NCBI GenBank assembly: GCA_016212085.1
Contig: JACRHL010000019.1
Location: 270,684 to 334,683 of the forward strand
Length of the DNA: 64,000 nucleotides
Reading direction: 5' to 3'
Origin: Nitrospirota bacterium
GTDB lineage: Bacteria > Nitrospirota > JACRHL01
Position 1 is the first letter of the stretch; every line of letters starts with the position of its first letter. Positions 16,733-24,352 of this stretch are shown here, one piece after another. Both the position numbers and the translations under genes were made by a program. The notes under the pieces were generated by a model. The model did no database searches. It was not told where the DNA came from and saw only the letters and a list, made by a program, of their open reading frames with translations.

Positions 16733-17382
16733 GTGGCGCCCTTCATCATCAGGCTGGCCGGGCGCACCTCCGGGTCGTCGAACAGGTGCGGATCGGCAAA
16801 GTCGGGGCGGTGACGCCCGTCGCCGTCGGGATAGGTGCAGTAGTCCGCCAACACCGGCGCCAGGGTGTCCTCGAAATAGGACCCCTTGAACTCGCCGCCG
16901 TCCAGCAGCGACTGGGCCTTGGTCAGATAGGCCTGAAAATTGGAAAGCAGCTCGGCGCGGACCTTGCCCCCGATCACGTCCAGGCTCACCTTGCCGGCGG
17001 CGCCGTCCGCCAGGCCGTCGTGGATGGACCACAGCCACATGCGGGCGCCCTGGAGGTTGGCGAACACCGCCGCCTCGCGGGACCAGGGGCGGTTCATCAT
17101 GGGGAAGAAGACCCGCTCGTGCGGGGTGAGGAGCCGGTCGGCGGCCTTCATGGCGGCCAGCCATTCGGCGTCCAGCGGCTGCAATCCGCGCCTGGCGCGC
17201 GCCGTGGCCACGTCGCCCAGGTGCTGGTAGCCTTCCAGGGCCGCCCGGAAGTCGCCGGCGAAGCGATCGCGCACCGGGTCGCCGGGAGCGGCCGCCTGGG
17301 CGGGGGACACCCACCCGGCCACCGCCACGGCGCAGGCCCCGAGCAGGGCCAGCACTCGCTTGCGCATCAGATCGAATCGCAT
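16729..17382 (-). CDS. Unknown exported protein, first gene of oxidase operon
   Basis: The 217-residue protein has a clear Sec signal peptide (basic start MRFDLMRKR, hydrophobic core, AQA cleavage site near residue 31). The mature part is soluble and mostly helical (FRAALEGYQHLGDVATARAR, VRAELLSNFQAYLTKAQSLL). It has only one mature cysteine (DYCTYPDGDG) and no CxxCH, so it is not a cytochrome. I recognise no family. It is the first gene after a 145-base promoter region with two palindromes. A periplasmic regulator, chaperone or copper/electron-donor factor is possible; the sequence does not decide. Confidence 0.7.
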   Translation of the reverse strand: MRFDLMRKRVLALLGACAVAVAGWVSPAQAAAPGDPVRDRFAGDFRAALEGYQHLGDVATARARRGLQPLDAEWLAAMKAADRLLTPHERVFFPMMNRPWSREAAVFANLQGARMWLWSIHDGLADGAAGKVSLDVIGGKVRAELLSNFQAYLTKAQSLLDGGEFKGSYFEDTLAPVLADYCTYPDGDGRHRPDFADPHLFDDPEVRPASLMMKGAT

Positions 17383-17414
17383 GGCTACACAACCGCCTTA
17401 CAAAGGAGTGGCGC

Positions 17415-17457
17415 GATGATAATCATCCACCCGGACGAAAAACATGACATCGGTCAT
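17415..17457 (-). promoter_or_regulatory. Two palindromes upstream of the oxidase operon (candidate operators)
   Basis: GATGAT-A-ATCATC at 17415-17427 is a perfect 13-bp palindrome whose middle, ATGATAATCAT, equals the centre of the Fur-box consensus, though its flanks do not match. ATGAC-ATCG-GTCAT at 17444-17457 is a second perfect palindrome. They lie 33 and 62 bases upstream of the first start codon, where operators or activator sites belong. The regulators are unknown, and the sites are inferred from symmetry and position. Confidence 0.45.
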
Positions 17458-17537
17458 ATCTCCAACCAAGTTCCGGCCCGCCAGGCAATCCGATTTTCCG
17501 CTGCGACGGGGCGATTATACGCCCCCGCCCCACGAAA

Positions 17538-17861
17538 TCAACCCAGGGACACCCCCAGGTAGGCACAGCCGCTTTTCTCGTCCACGAACTGGATGCCGGC
17601 GGCGTACACGCCACCCACCCGGTTCACCCAGGCCACGTTGCCCTGGTAGCGCTCCTTGACCTCCACGTTGCGCACCCCGTCCACCTGCAGGGTGATATGC
17701 ACGTGGTCGCCCTTGTTCAGGGGATCGCGGACGTACAGCCCCAGCCCCTCCGGGCCGAAGTTGGCCACGTACCCCTCGATCACGTTCATCTCGGGCAGCA
17801 CCTCGATGCTGGCCAGGCCCACCAACGGGTAGCGTGTGCTGCGGCGGTTTTCGATTCCCAC
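17538..17861 (-). CDS. PilZ-domain protein
   Basis: This 107-residue protein starts at the GTG at 17861, with AAGGGG about eleven bases upstream. It reads GIENRRSTRYPLVGLASIEV and then VANFGPEGLGLYV. This follows the PilZ layout: an Arg-rich start (RRSTR for RxxxR) and a second loop where (D/N)xSxxG is expected, here NFGPEG with the Ser replaced by Gly. The rest is beta-barrel-like (HITLQVDGVRNVEV, GVYAAGIQFVD). PilZ domains usually bind cyclic di-GMP; the loss of Ser may weaken binding. It follows purA by 41 bases on the same strand and may share its transcript, without an obvious functional link. Confidence 0.75.
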   Translation of the reverse strand: MGIENRRSTRYPLVGLASIEVLPEMNVIEGYVANFGPEGLGLYVRDPLNKGDHVHITLQVDGVRNVEVKERYQGNVAWVNRVGGVYAAGIQFVDEKSGCAYLGVSLG

Positions 17862-17902
17862 GGTTCCAGGATCCCCTTGCTGTCCGCCGGCGGCGGGCTT
17901 GT

Positions 17903-19210
<1,308 letters not shown>

Positions 19211-19459
19211 TCAGTATCCTAGAAGAGACGAAGGGTGCGCCCGGACCCGCATGCCGGAACCCGCGCAAAGGCCCAAAAGGGTAATTGGTATAGGGAAAGG
19301 GCGGCCCAATGTCAATGTAAAAGGTTTTCCCCGGCCCGCCCGCGTTTGCCAACGCGGCGCGGGACGGGATATCGTAGGCACCCGCCGGGCCGTATCACAA
19401 GCCCGTTTCCGGCGCGGGCCCCCAGGACTTTTTTTCGGCACGGCGGCGGAAGGTGGGCA

Positions 19460-19825
19460 ATGTTTGGCATCGGCATGCCGGAAATGCTGTTGATCCTGGT
19501 GGTGGCGCTGGTCGTGTTCGGCCCGCGCCGCCTGCCGGAACTGGCCGAATCCATCGGCCGCGCGGTGGCCCGGCTGCGGGCCGCCACCAGCGCCGTGCAG
19601 TCGCAGGTGGAAAAGGAGGTGCGCGCCGCGCGCGAGGCGGCGTCCGCCACCCCGCCGGAACCGGCGCCGCCGGCCCTGGAAGGTGAAAAGCCGCCCCGGA
19701 ACCCGCCCCAAGCCGCGTCCGAAACCACATCGGTAGATAACCCGGCAGACACGCCGGCAGACACGTCGATCAACACGCCGGACGATCCATCCCAGCCCCC
19801 ACCCCGGAACCACCCCACACCGTGA
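19460..19825 (+). CDS. tatA: Twin-arginine translocase TatA/TatB-type subunit
   Basis: The 121-residue protein has the TatA-family start MFGIGMPEMLLILVVALVVF, a single membrane helix, then the FGPRRLPEL hinge and an amphipathic helix (IGRAVARLRAATSAV). A long Pro/Thr/Asp-rich tail follows. TatA/B proteins form the pore or substrate-passing part of the Tat system, which exports folded proteins. The start MFxIGxxE is closer to TatB, but no second TatA-like gene is present here, so I name it by family. The stop overlaps the GTG start of tatC. Confidence 0.88.
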   Translation: MFGIGMPEMLLILVVALVVFGPRRLPELAESIGRAVARLRAATSAVQSQVEKEVRAAREAASATPPEPAPPALEGEKPPRNPPQAASETTSVDNPADTPADTSINTPDDPSQPPPRNHPTP

Positions 19826-20553
19826 CCCCCGATCCATCCCAGCGGCCGGAGGGCCGCATGCCCTTCATGCAGCACCTGGACGAGCTGCGCGTGCGCCTGG
19901 TGCGCGCCGCCATCGCCATCGGCTGCGGCATGACCGGCGCGTTCCTGTTCTCGGAACAGATCATCGCCTGGCTCATCCGCCCGGTGGACACGCCAATGGT
20001 GTTCCTCTCGCCGGGGGAGGCGTTCTGGGCCAACCTCAAGGTGGCCTTCCTGGGCGGCCTGATCCTGGCCCTGCCGGTGGTGCTGTACCAGGCCTGGAAA
20101 TTCCTGGAGCCGGGCCTCTACCCCGAGGAGCGGCGCCTGGGGCTGGCGTTCATCATCAGCGCCACCCTGCTGTTCGTGGCGGGGGTGCTGTTCTGCGCCT
20201 ACGTGGTGTTTCCGCTCACCATCGGCTTCCTGCTCAGCTACAAGACCGAGGGGCTCACGCCCATGCTGGCCATCGGCACCTATGTGGACTTCAACGTCAA
20301 GTTCTTCCTGGCGTTCGGCATCATCTTCGAGCTGCCGCCGGTCATCACCCTGCTGGCCCGGCTCGGCCTGGTCACCCCGCAAAAGCTGTCCGCCAACCGC
20401 AAGTATGCGGTGCTGGGGGCGTTCGTCGTCGCCGCGGTGCTCACCCCCACGCCGGACGTGTTCAATCAGTTGCTGATGGCGGTGCCGCTGATGCTCCTGT
20501 ACGAGGTGGGCATCCTGTGCGCGCGCTGGTTCGGGAAGCGCCCCGCACGGTAA
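19822..20553 (+). CDS. tatC: Sec-independent protein translocase TatC
   Basis: The 243-residue protein has six predicted membrane helices and the TatC pattern MPFMQHLDELRVRLV at the N-terminus, the twin-arginine recognition region. Further stretches are FWANLKVAFLGGLILALPVVLYQ, the FLEPGLYPEE loop and FIISATLLFVAGVLFCAYVVFP. The start is a GTG at 19822 overlapping the tatA stop (GTGA), which suggests coupled translation. Tat substrates in this organism could include redox proteins with folded cofactors, but none can be tied to it here. Confidence 0.95.
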   Translation: MTPDPSQRPEGRMPFMQHLDELRVRLVRAAIAIGCGMTGAFLFSEQIIAWLIRPVDTPMVFLSPGEAFWANLKVAFLGGLILALPVVLYQAWKFLEPGLYPEERRLGLAFIISATLLFVAGVLFCAYVVFPLTIGFLLSYKTEGLTPMLAIGTYVDFNVKFFLAFGIIFELPPVITLLARLGLVTPQKLSANRKYAVLGAFVVAAVLTPTPDVFNQLLMAVPLMLLYEVGILCARWFGKRPAR

Positions 20554-20571
20554 GCGGGACGCCCCCCAAAC

Positions 20572-20608
20572 AAAAAAGGCCCCCGGCGCCAGGGTGGCGC
20601 CGGGGGCC
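20572..20608 (-). terminator. Terminator after infC-rpmI-rplT
   Basis: A 13-bp GC stem (GGCCCCCGGCGCC at 20578-20590 with its complement at 20596-20608, loop AGGGT) has six A on its left side, read as T on the minus strand. It closes the leftward ribosomal-protein operon. On the plus strand no T run follows, so tatC is not clearly terminated here. Confidence 0.88.
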
Positions 20609-20631
20609 CGAATGCGCGGCCCGGCGGATCG

Positions 20632-20985
20632 TCAGGCGGCGGCCTTGACCTGCTCCACCAGCCGGTTGAAGGCGGCGGTGTCGTTGGCGGCCAGATCGGC
20701 CAGCACGCGGCGGTCCAGCTCGATGCCCTGCTTCTTCAGGGCGCCCATGAACTGGGAGTAGGACATGCCGACGGCGTTGGTGGCGGCGTTGATGCGCACG
20801 ATCCACAGGCTGCGGAAGTCGCGCTTGCGCACGCGGCGGTCGCGGTAGGCGAACACGCCGGCGCGCTCCACCGTCTCGCGCGCGGTGCGGTACAGCTTGC
20901 TGCGCCCGCCGACGTAGCCCTTGGCCAACTTCAGGAACTTCTTGTGCCGCCGGCGCGTCTTGACGCCACCCTTAACCCTGGACAT
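20632..20985 (-). CDS. rplT: 50S ribosomal protein L20
   Basis: The 117-residue basic protein matches L20 from end to end ([37 protein letters not shown]). L20 is an early assembly protein of the large ribosomal subunit and, in other bacteria, represses its own operon by binding the leader RNA. It is the last gene of infC-rpmI-rplT, 50 bases after rpmI. The expected pheS-pheT genes do not follow; a terminator closes the operon instead. Confidence 0.98.
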   Translation of the reverse strand: MSRVKGGVKTRRRHKKFLKLAKGYVGGRSKLYRTARETVERAGVFAYRDRRVRKRDFRSLWIVRINAATNAVGMSYSQFMGALKKQGIELDRRVLADLAANDTAAFNRLVEQVKAAA

Positions 20986-21035
20986 GTCTCACCTAACTAT
21001 TTAAATACCGGATCCGTGGGCCGTTACCCCGCGCG

Positions 21036-21239
21036 TCACGCGTAGGGCATCAGCAGCTTGATGCTCTTGGCCTCACCCTCGAACACCTCGGCGCCGCGCC
21101 GGAAGTTGCGCTTGCGCTTGGCGGACTTCTTGGTGAGGATGTGGCGGGCGAACGCCTTGGAGCGCTTCACCTTGCCGCTCTTGGTGATCTTGAAGCGCTT
21201 TGCCGCGCCCCGATGGGTCTTCAGCTTCTGCCCAGCCAT
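21036..21239 (-). CDS. rpmI: 50S ribosomal protein L35
   Basis: This 67-residue protein starts [20 protein letters not shown] and continues with the L35 pattern [20 protein letters not shown]. The ATG at 21239 is preceded by GGAGAG. It is a structural protein of the large subunit, encoded between infC and rplT as in most bacteria. Confidence 0.97.
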   Translation of the reverse strand: MAGQKLKTHRGAAKRFKITKSGKVKRSKAFARHILTKKSAKRKRNFRRGAEVFEGEAKSIKLLMPYA

Positions 21240-21300
21240 GTCAAACTCTCCACAGTGATGGCCCGCATCGATCGAACAAAACCGAAAGCTGGGTATTGTA

Positions 21301-21822
21301 TTACTTGTGGGACTTCGGTGCAATCATTATCGACACCGAATTTCCCTCCGACCTGGGCAGCTGCTCGATCACCCCCGCCTCGCCGATGAGGCTGATGACC
21401 TTGGGCATGAATTCGGCGCTGTACACATCCATGCGCGAGCGCTCGCGGCCGCGGAAAAACAGGCTCACCTTCACCTTCTGGCCGTGCGCCAGGAACTTGA
21501 GGACGTTCTTGACCTTGTACTGGATGTCGTGGTCGTCGGTGCGGGGGCGGAACTTGACCTCCTTCACCTGGCCGGCGCGGTTGACCTTGCCACCCTTCTT
21601 CTGGGACTGCTTGCGGCTCTGGAACTTGAACTTGCCGAAGTCCATCACCCGGCACACGGGCGGTTCGGCCTGGGGGGCCACCTCCACCAGGTCGAGCCCG
21701 GCTTCCCGAGCCACCACCAGCGCCTGCTCCAGGCGCATCACGCCGAGCTGCTCCCCCTCTGCGGACACCAGCCGCACCGACGGCACGGTGATCTCCTCGT
21801 TGACTCGTTGATTCAGCGCGAT
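21301..21822 (-). CDS. infC: Translation initiation factor IF-3 with a probable AUC start codon
   Basis: The 173-residue protein matches IF-3: N-domain ([14 protein letters not shown]), linker, and C-domain ([28 protein letters not shown]). No ATG, GTG or TTG gives a full N-terminus; the GTG at 21786 would cut off the NEEI segment common to IF-3. A perfect AGGAGG at 21836-21831 is followed eight bases later by ATC (21822-21820), opening [20 protein letters not shown]-3 rejects AUU, AUC and AUA starts, and infC genes famously use such a codon (AUU in E. coli) so that IF-3 limits its own synthesis. An AUC start fits that rule. Heads infC-rpmI-rplT; no thrS precedes it. Confidence 0.95.
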   Translation of the reverse strand: MALNQRVNEEITVPSVRLVSAEGEQLGVMRLEQALVVAREAGLDLVEVAPQAEPPVCRVMDFGKFKFQSRKQSQKKGGKVNRAGQVKEVKFRPRTDDHDIQYKVKNVLKFLAHGQKVKVSLFFRGRERSRMDVYSAEFMPKVISLIGEAGVIEQLPRSEGNSVSIMIAPKSHK

Positions 21823-21846
21823 GGTCCAGTCCTCCTAAGCGCGTTC

Positions 21847-21868
21847 AAAAAAAACCGGGCGCACGCCC
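21847..21868 (-). promoter_or_regulatory. Terminator-like hairpin in the infC leader (candidate attenuator)
   Basis: Read leftward, GGGCG/CGCCC pair at 21868-21857, with possible extension by the flanking GG and CC. Eight T follow (21854-21847), and the infC Shine-Dalgarno lies only ten bases further on. This is the shape of an intrinsic terminator placed just before a start site. It may end the tRNA-Val transcript or act as an attenuator for infC-rpmI-rplT. The very small loop in the short form makes the exact fold uncertain. Confidence 0.55.
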
Positions 21869-22105
21869 TCCCCGGCGGATACGGCCCGTTCCCGACCGGC
21901 CACCGCTGTGGATGATGCGCGGGCGCCGCAGCCGGCGGGGCGGTTCGTCCAAGGCGTCCAGGGACGCCGCTCGGGCAGGGGCCTCCCGGGGTCGGGACGG
22001 ACCGCGAACACTTCCAGACACCGCGCGGCCCGCATGCCAACGCCAGTCGAGACGTGAAACCCACGGCCCGCCGCAAAAAGATTCGTTCCGGCACCCCATG
22101 CGGGA

Positions 22106-22180
22106 TGGTAGGCACGGGCGGTTTCGAACCGCCGACCTCTACCGTGTCAAGGTAGCGCTCTACCCCTGAGCTACGCGCCT
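22106..22180 (-). tRNA. tRNA-Val (anticodon GAC)
   Basis: The reverse strand folds into a full cloverleaf. The acceptor stem pairs AGGCGCG with CGTGCCT; the D-arm GCTC/GAGC and anticodon stem CTACC/GGTAG are intact, and the loop TTGACAC gives anticodon GAC at 22148-22146. The T-arm is GGCGG-TTCGAAA-CCGCC with a variable loop AGGTC. The 3' end includes an encoded CCA. It reads Val codons GUC and GUU. Confidence 0.96.
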
Positions 22181-22224
22181 TTGCATTCCCAGCGCACCCC
22201 ACGGAGCGGCCAGAACAAACGGGA

Positions 22225-22253
22225 AGTATTCTTGGCCGGCGAGCGCTTGTCAA
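22225..22253 (-). promoter_or_regulatory. Sigma-70 promoter of tRNA-Val
   Basis: On the minus strand TTGACA (22253-22248) is followed after exactly 17 bases by AATACT (22230-22225). The -35 box is perfect and the -10 matches four of six. Transcription would start near 22218, about 38 bases before the tRNA. Confidence 0.75.
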
Positions 22254-22500
22254 GGTTTTCGCGCGCGGGCGGGTGCCCCGGCCGGCTGCCCCGGCGCGTT
22301 CGGCGCCGGCCGGCGCCGGGTGCCCCAAGCAACTGGACAAAAATAGCGCATTATTTCCAGCGGGTTGAGCGGCGAAGCTCCGTTACAATGCCGGGCGGCA
22401 CGGCATCTCCCGTTCGATGGCCCCTTGCGACGACCGCTGACGACCGTCCGATCCGGCTCCCCATACGCCCCACCGCAACCAAGGAACCAGGGCTTTACCC
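22254..22500. other. Spacer before nhaD
   Basis: Together with the tRNA promoter this makes a 320-base gap without a protein gene. It holds a GC-rich inverted stretch around 22276-22325 (repeated CCGGC and GCGCC blocks) and then an AT-richer part at 22335-22390 with a possible -10 TACAAT at 22384-22389. I find no well-spaced -35, so the nhaD promoter is not fixed. Confidence 0.4.
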
Positions 22501-23934
22501 ATGCGACCCTTTTGGCTGACCATGACCACCATGACCGCCTTTCTCGCGCTCCCGTTCCCGGACGCTGCCCTGGCGGCGGTCGCTAGCCACGATACCATCG
22601 ACCTCACCCACAGCGGCTTCGGCATCGCCGCCGTCGCGGTGTTCGTGATCGCCTACCTGCTGGTGATGGGCGAGGAATTCCTGCACCTGCGCAAGTCCAA
22701 GCCGGTGATGGTGGCGGCGGGCATCATCTGGGCGCTGGTGGGCATCGCCTACGCCATGGCCGGCGATACCCATACCGCCGAGCAGGCGGTGCGCCACAAC
22801 CTCCTGGAATACGCCGAGCTGCTGCTGTTCCTGCTGGCGGCCATGACCTACATCAACACCTTGAACGAGCGCCGGGTGTTCGCGGCGCTGCGTTCCTGGC
22901 TGGTGTCCACCGGGCTGTCGCTCAGGGCGGTGTTCTGGGCCACCGGCGGCCTGGCGTTTGTCATCAGCCCCGTGGCGGACAACCTCACCACCGCCCTCAT
23001 CATGGCCGCGGTGGTGATGGCCGTGGGGGCGGGCAACAACCGCTTCATCGCCCCGTCGTGCATCAACATCGTGGTGGCCGCCAACGCGGGCGGCACCTTC
23101 AGCCCGTTCGGCGACATCACCACGCTGATGGTGTGGCAGAAGGGCATGGTGTCGTTCTCGGAGTTCTTCCACCTGTTCCTGCCGGCGCTGGTCAACTGGC
23201 TGGTGCCGGCGCTGCTGATGAGCTTCGCGGTGCCCAACGAGCAGCCGCAGGCGGTGTCGGAGGCGGTTCGGGTCAAGAACGGCGGTTTCGCCATCATCGG
23301 CCTGTTCGCCTTCACCATCGTCATGGCCGTGTGCGCCCACAACTTTTTGCACCTGCCGCCGGTGCTGGGCATGATGACCGGCCTGGGCCTGCTCAAGGTG
23401 TACGGCTACTTCTTGCGCCGCGACGAGATCACCAACGCCATTCCCAAGATCCGCGGGCCCGAGACCATCGGCAACGACATCACCCGGGAGCGCCCGTTCG
23501 ACGTGTTCGACAGCATCAAGGACGCCGAGTGGGACACGCTGATGTTCTTCTACGGCGTGGTGCTGTGCGTGGGGGGCCTGGGCACCATCGGCTATCTGGC
23601 GGCCCTGTCCCAGGCCATGTACGTGGACCTGGGGCCCACCTGGGCCAACGTGGTGGTGGGCCTCCTGTCCGCCTTCATCGACAACATCCCGGTAATGTTC
23701 GCGGTGCTCACCATGAACCCGGACATGTCGCACGGGCAGTGGCTGCTGGTGACGCTCACCGCCGGCGTGGGCGGCTCGCTGCTGTCCATCGGCTCCGCCG
23801 CCGGCGTGGCGCTGATGGGCCAGGCGCGCGGGGTGTACACCTTCTTCTCGCACCTCAGGTGGACGTGGGCCATCGCCCTGGGCTACGTGGCCAGCGTCTG
23901 GGTGCACATCTGGATCAACGGCGCCATGATGTAG
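22501..23934 (+). CDS. nhaD: Na+/H+ antiporter, NhaD type
   Basis: The 477-residue membrane protein has about twelve helices and NhaD-type stretches: an N-terminal hydrophobic segment ending ALAAVASHD, LLEYAELLLFLLAAMTYI, FVISPVADNLTTALIMAAV, CINIVVAANAGGTFSPFGDI and AFIDNIPVMFAVLTMNPDM. NhaD exchanges Na+ or Li+ for H+ across the inner membrane and is common in halophilic, alkaliphilic and marine bacteria. It appears monocistronic, flanked by the tRNA spacer and the tandem repeats. Confidence 0.93.
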   Translation: MRPFWLTMTTMTAFLALPFPDAALAAVASHDTIDLTHSGFGIAAVAVFVIAYLLVMGEEFLHLRKSKPVMVAAGIIWALVGIAYAMAGDTHTAEQAVRHNLLEYAELLLFLLAAMTYINTLNERRVFAALRSWLVSTGLSLRAVFWATGGLAFVISPVADNLTTALIMAAVVMAVGAGNNRFIAPSCINIVVAANAGGTFSPFGDITTLMVWQKGMVSFSEFFHLFLPALVNWLVPALLMSFAVPNEQPQAVSEAVRVKNGGFAIIGLFAFTIVMAVCAHNFLHLPPVLGMMTGLGLLKVYGYFLRRDEITNAIPKIRGPETIGNDITRERPFDVFDSIKDAEWDTLMFFYGVVLCVGGLGTIGYLAALSQAMYVDLGPTWANVVVGLLSAFIDNIPVMFAVLTMNPDMSHGQWLLVTLTAGVGGSLLSIGSAAGVALMGQARGVYTFFSHLRWTWAIALGYVASVWVHIWINGAMM

Positions 23935-23983
23935 CCGGCGCCCGGCGGACCCAAGCGCTCGGGCCGCTGACAGGCTGCGGAGC

Positions 23984-24352
23984 GAAAAAACGACCGGAGG
24001 CGTGGCAGCGCCACGTCGAGGATCGGTTTTGAAGCGACAACGCCGGCTCCGGCGGAAAAGCCGTGGCCGGCGCCCATCCACCCACGTAGGCCTCGGATTT
24101 TGCGTCGGACCCAGGCGGAATGAAAAAACGACCGCAGGCGTGGCAGCGCCACGTCGAGGATCGTTTTTGAAATGACAACGCAGGCTCCGGCGGAAAAGCC
24201 GTGGCCGGTGCCCCAACCAATGTAGGCCTCGGATTTTGCGCCGGACCCAGGCGGAGGCGAGTGGACCCCGCAGGCGTGGCGGCGCCACATCGAGGACGGC
24301 CACGAGCCGACAACGCAGGCTCCGGCGGAAAAGCCGTGGCCGGTGCCCCTCC
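23984..24352. repeat. Three tandem copies of a roughly 137-bp repeat
   Basis: Equivalent points fall at 23996, 24134 and 24270, giving periods of 138 and 136. Shared pieces are AGGCGTGGCAGCGCCACGTC (with an internal palindrome CGTGGC/GCCACG), GGCTCCGGCGGAAAAGCCG, and TAGGCCTCGGATTTTGCG followed by GGACCCAGGCGGA. The third copy is the most diverged and stops at the relA/spoT stop codon. A frame stays open through all copies on the minus strand, but it only reflects the period being near a multiple of three. It fills the 418-base gap between the convergent nhaD and relA/spoT genes. Confidence 0.85.

Noticed and set aside
23984..24352. Tandem repeats as coding sequence (a frame reads HGFSAGA and DVALPRLRSFF repeatedly) or as CRISPR
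   Set aside because: The frame continues past the relA/spoT stop only because the repeat period is near a multiple of three; copies are adjacent with no unique spacers, so it is not CRISPR.
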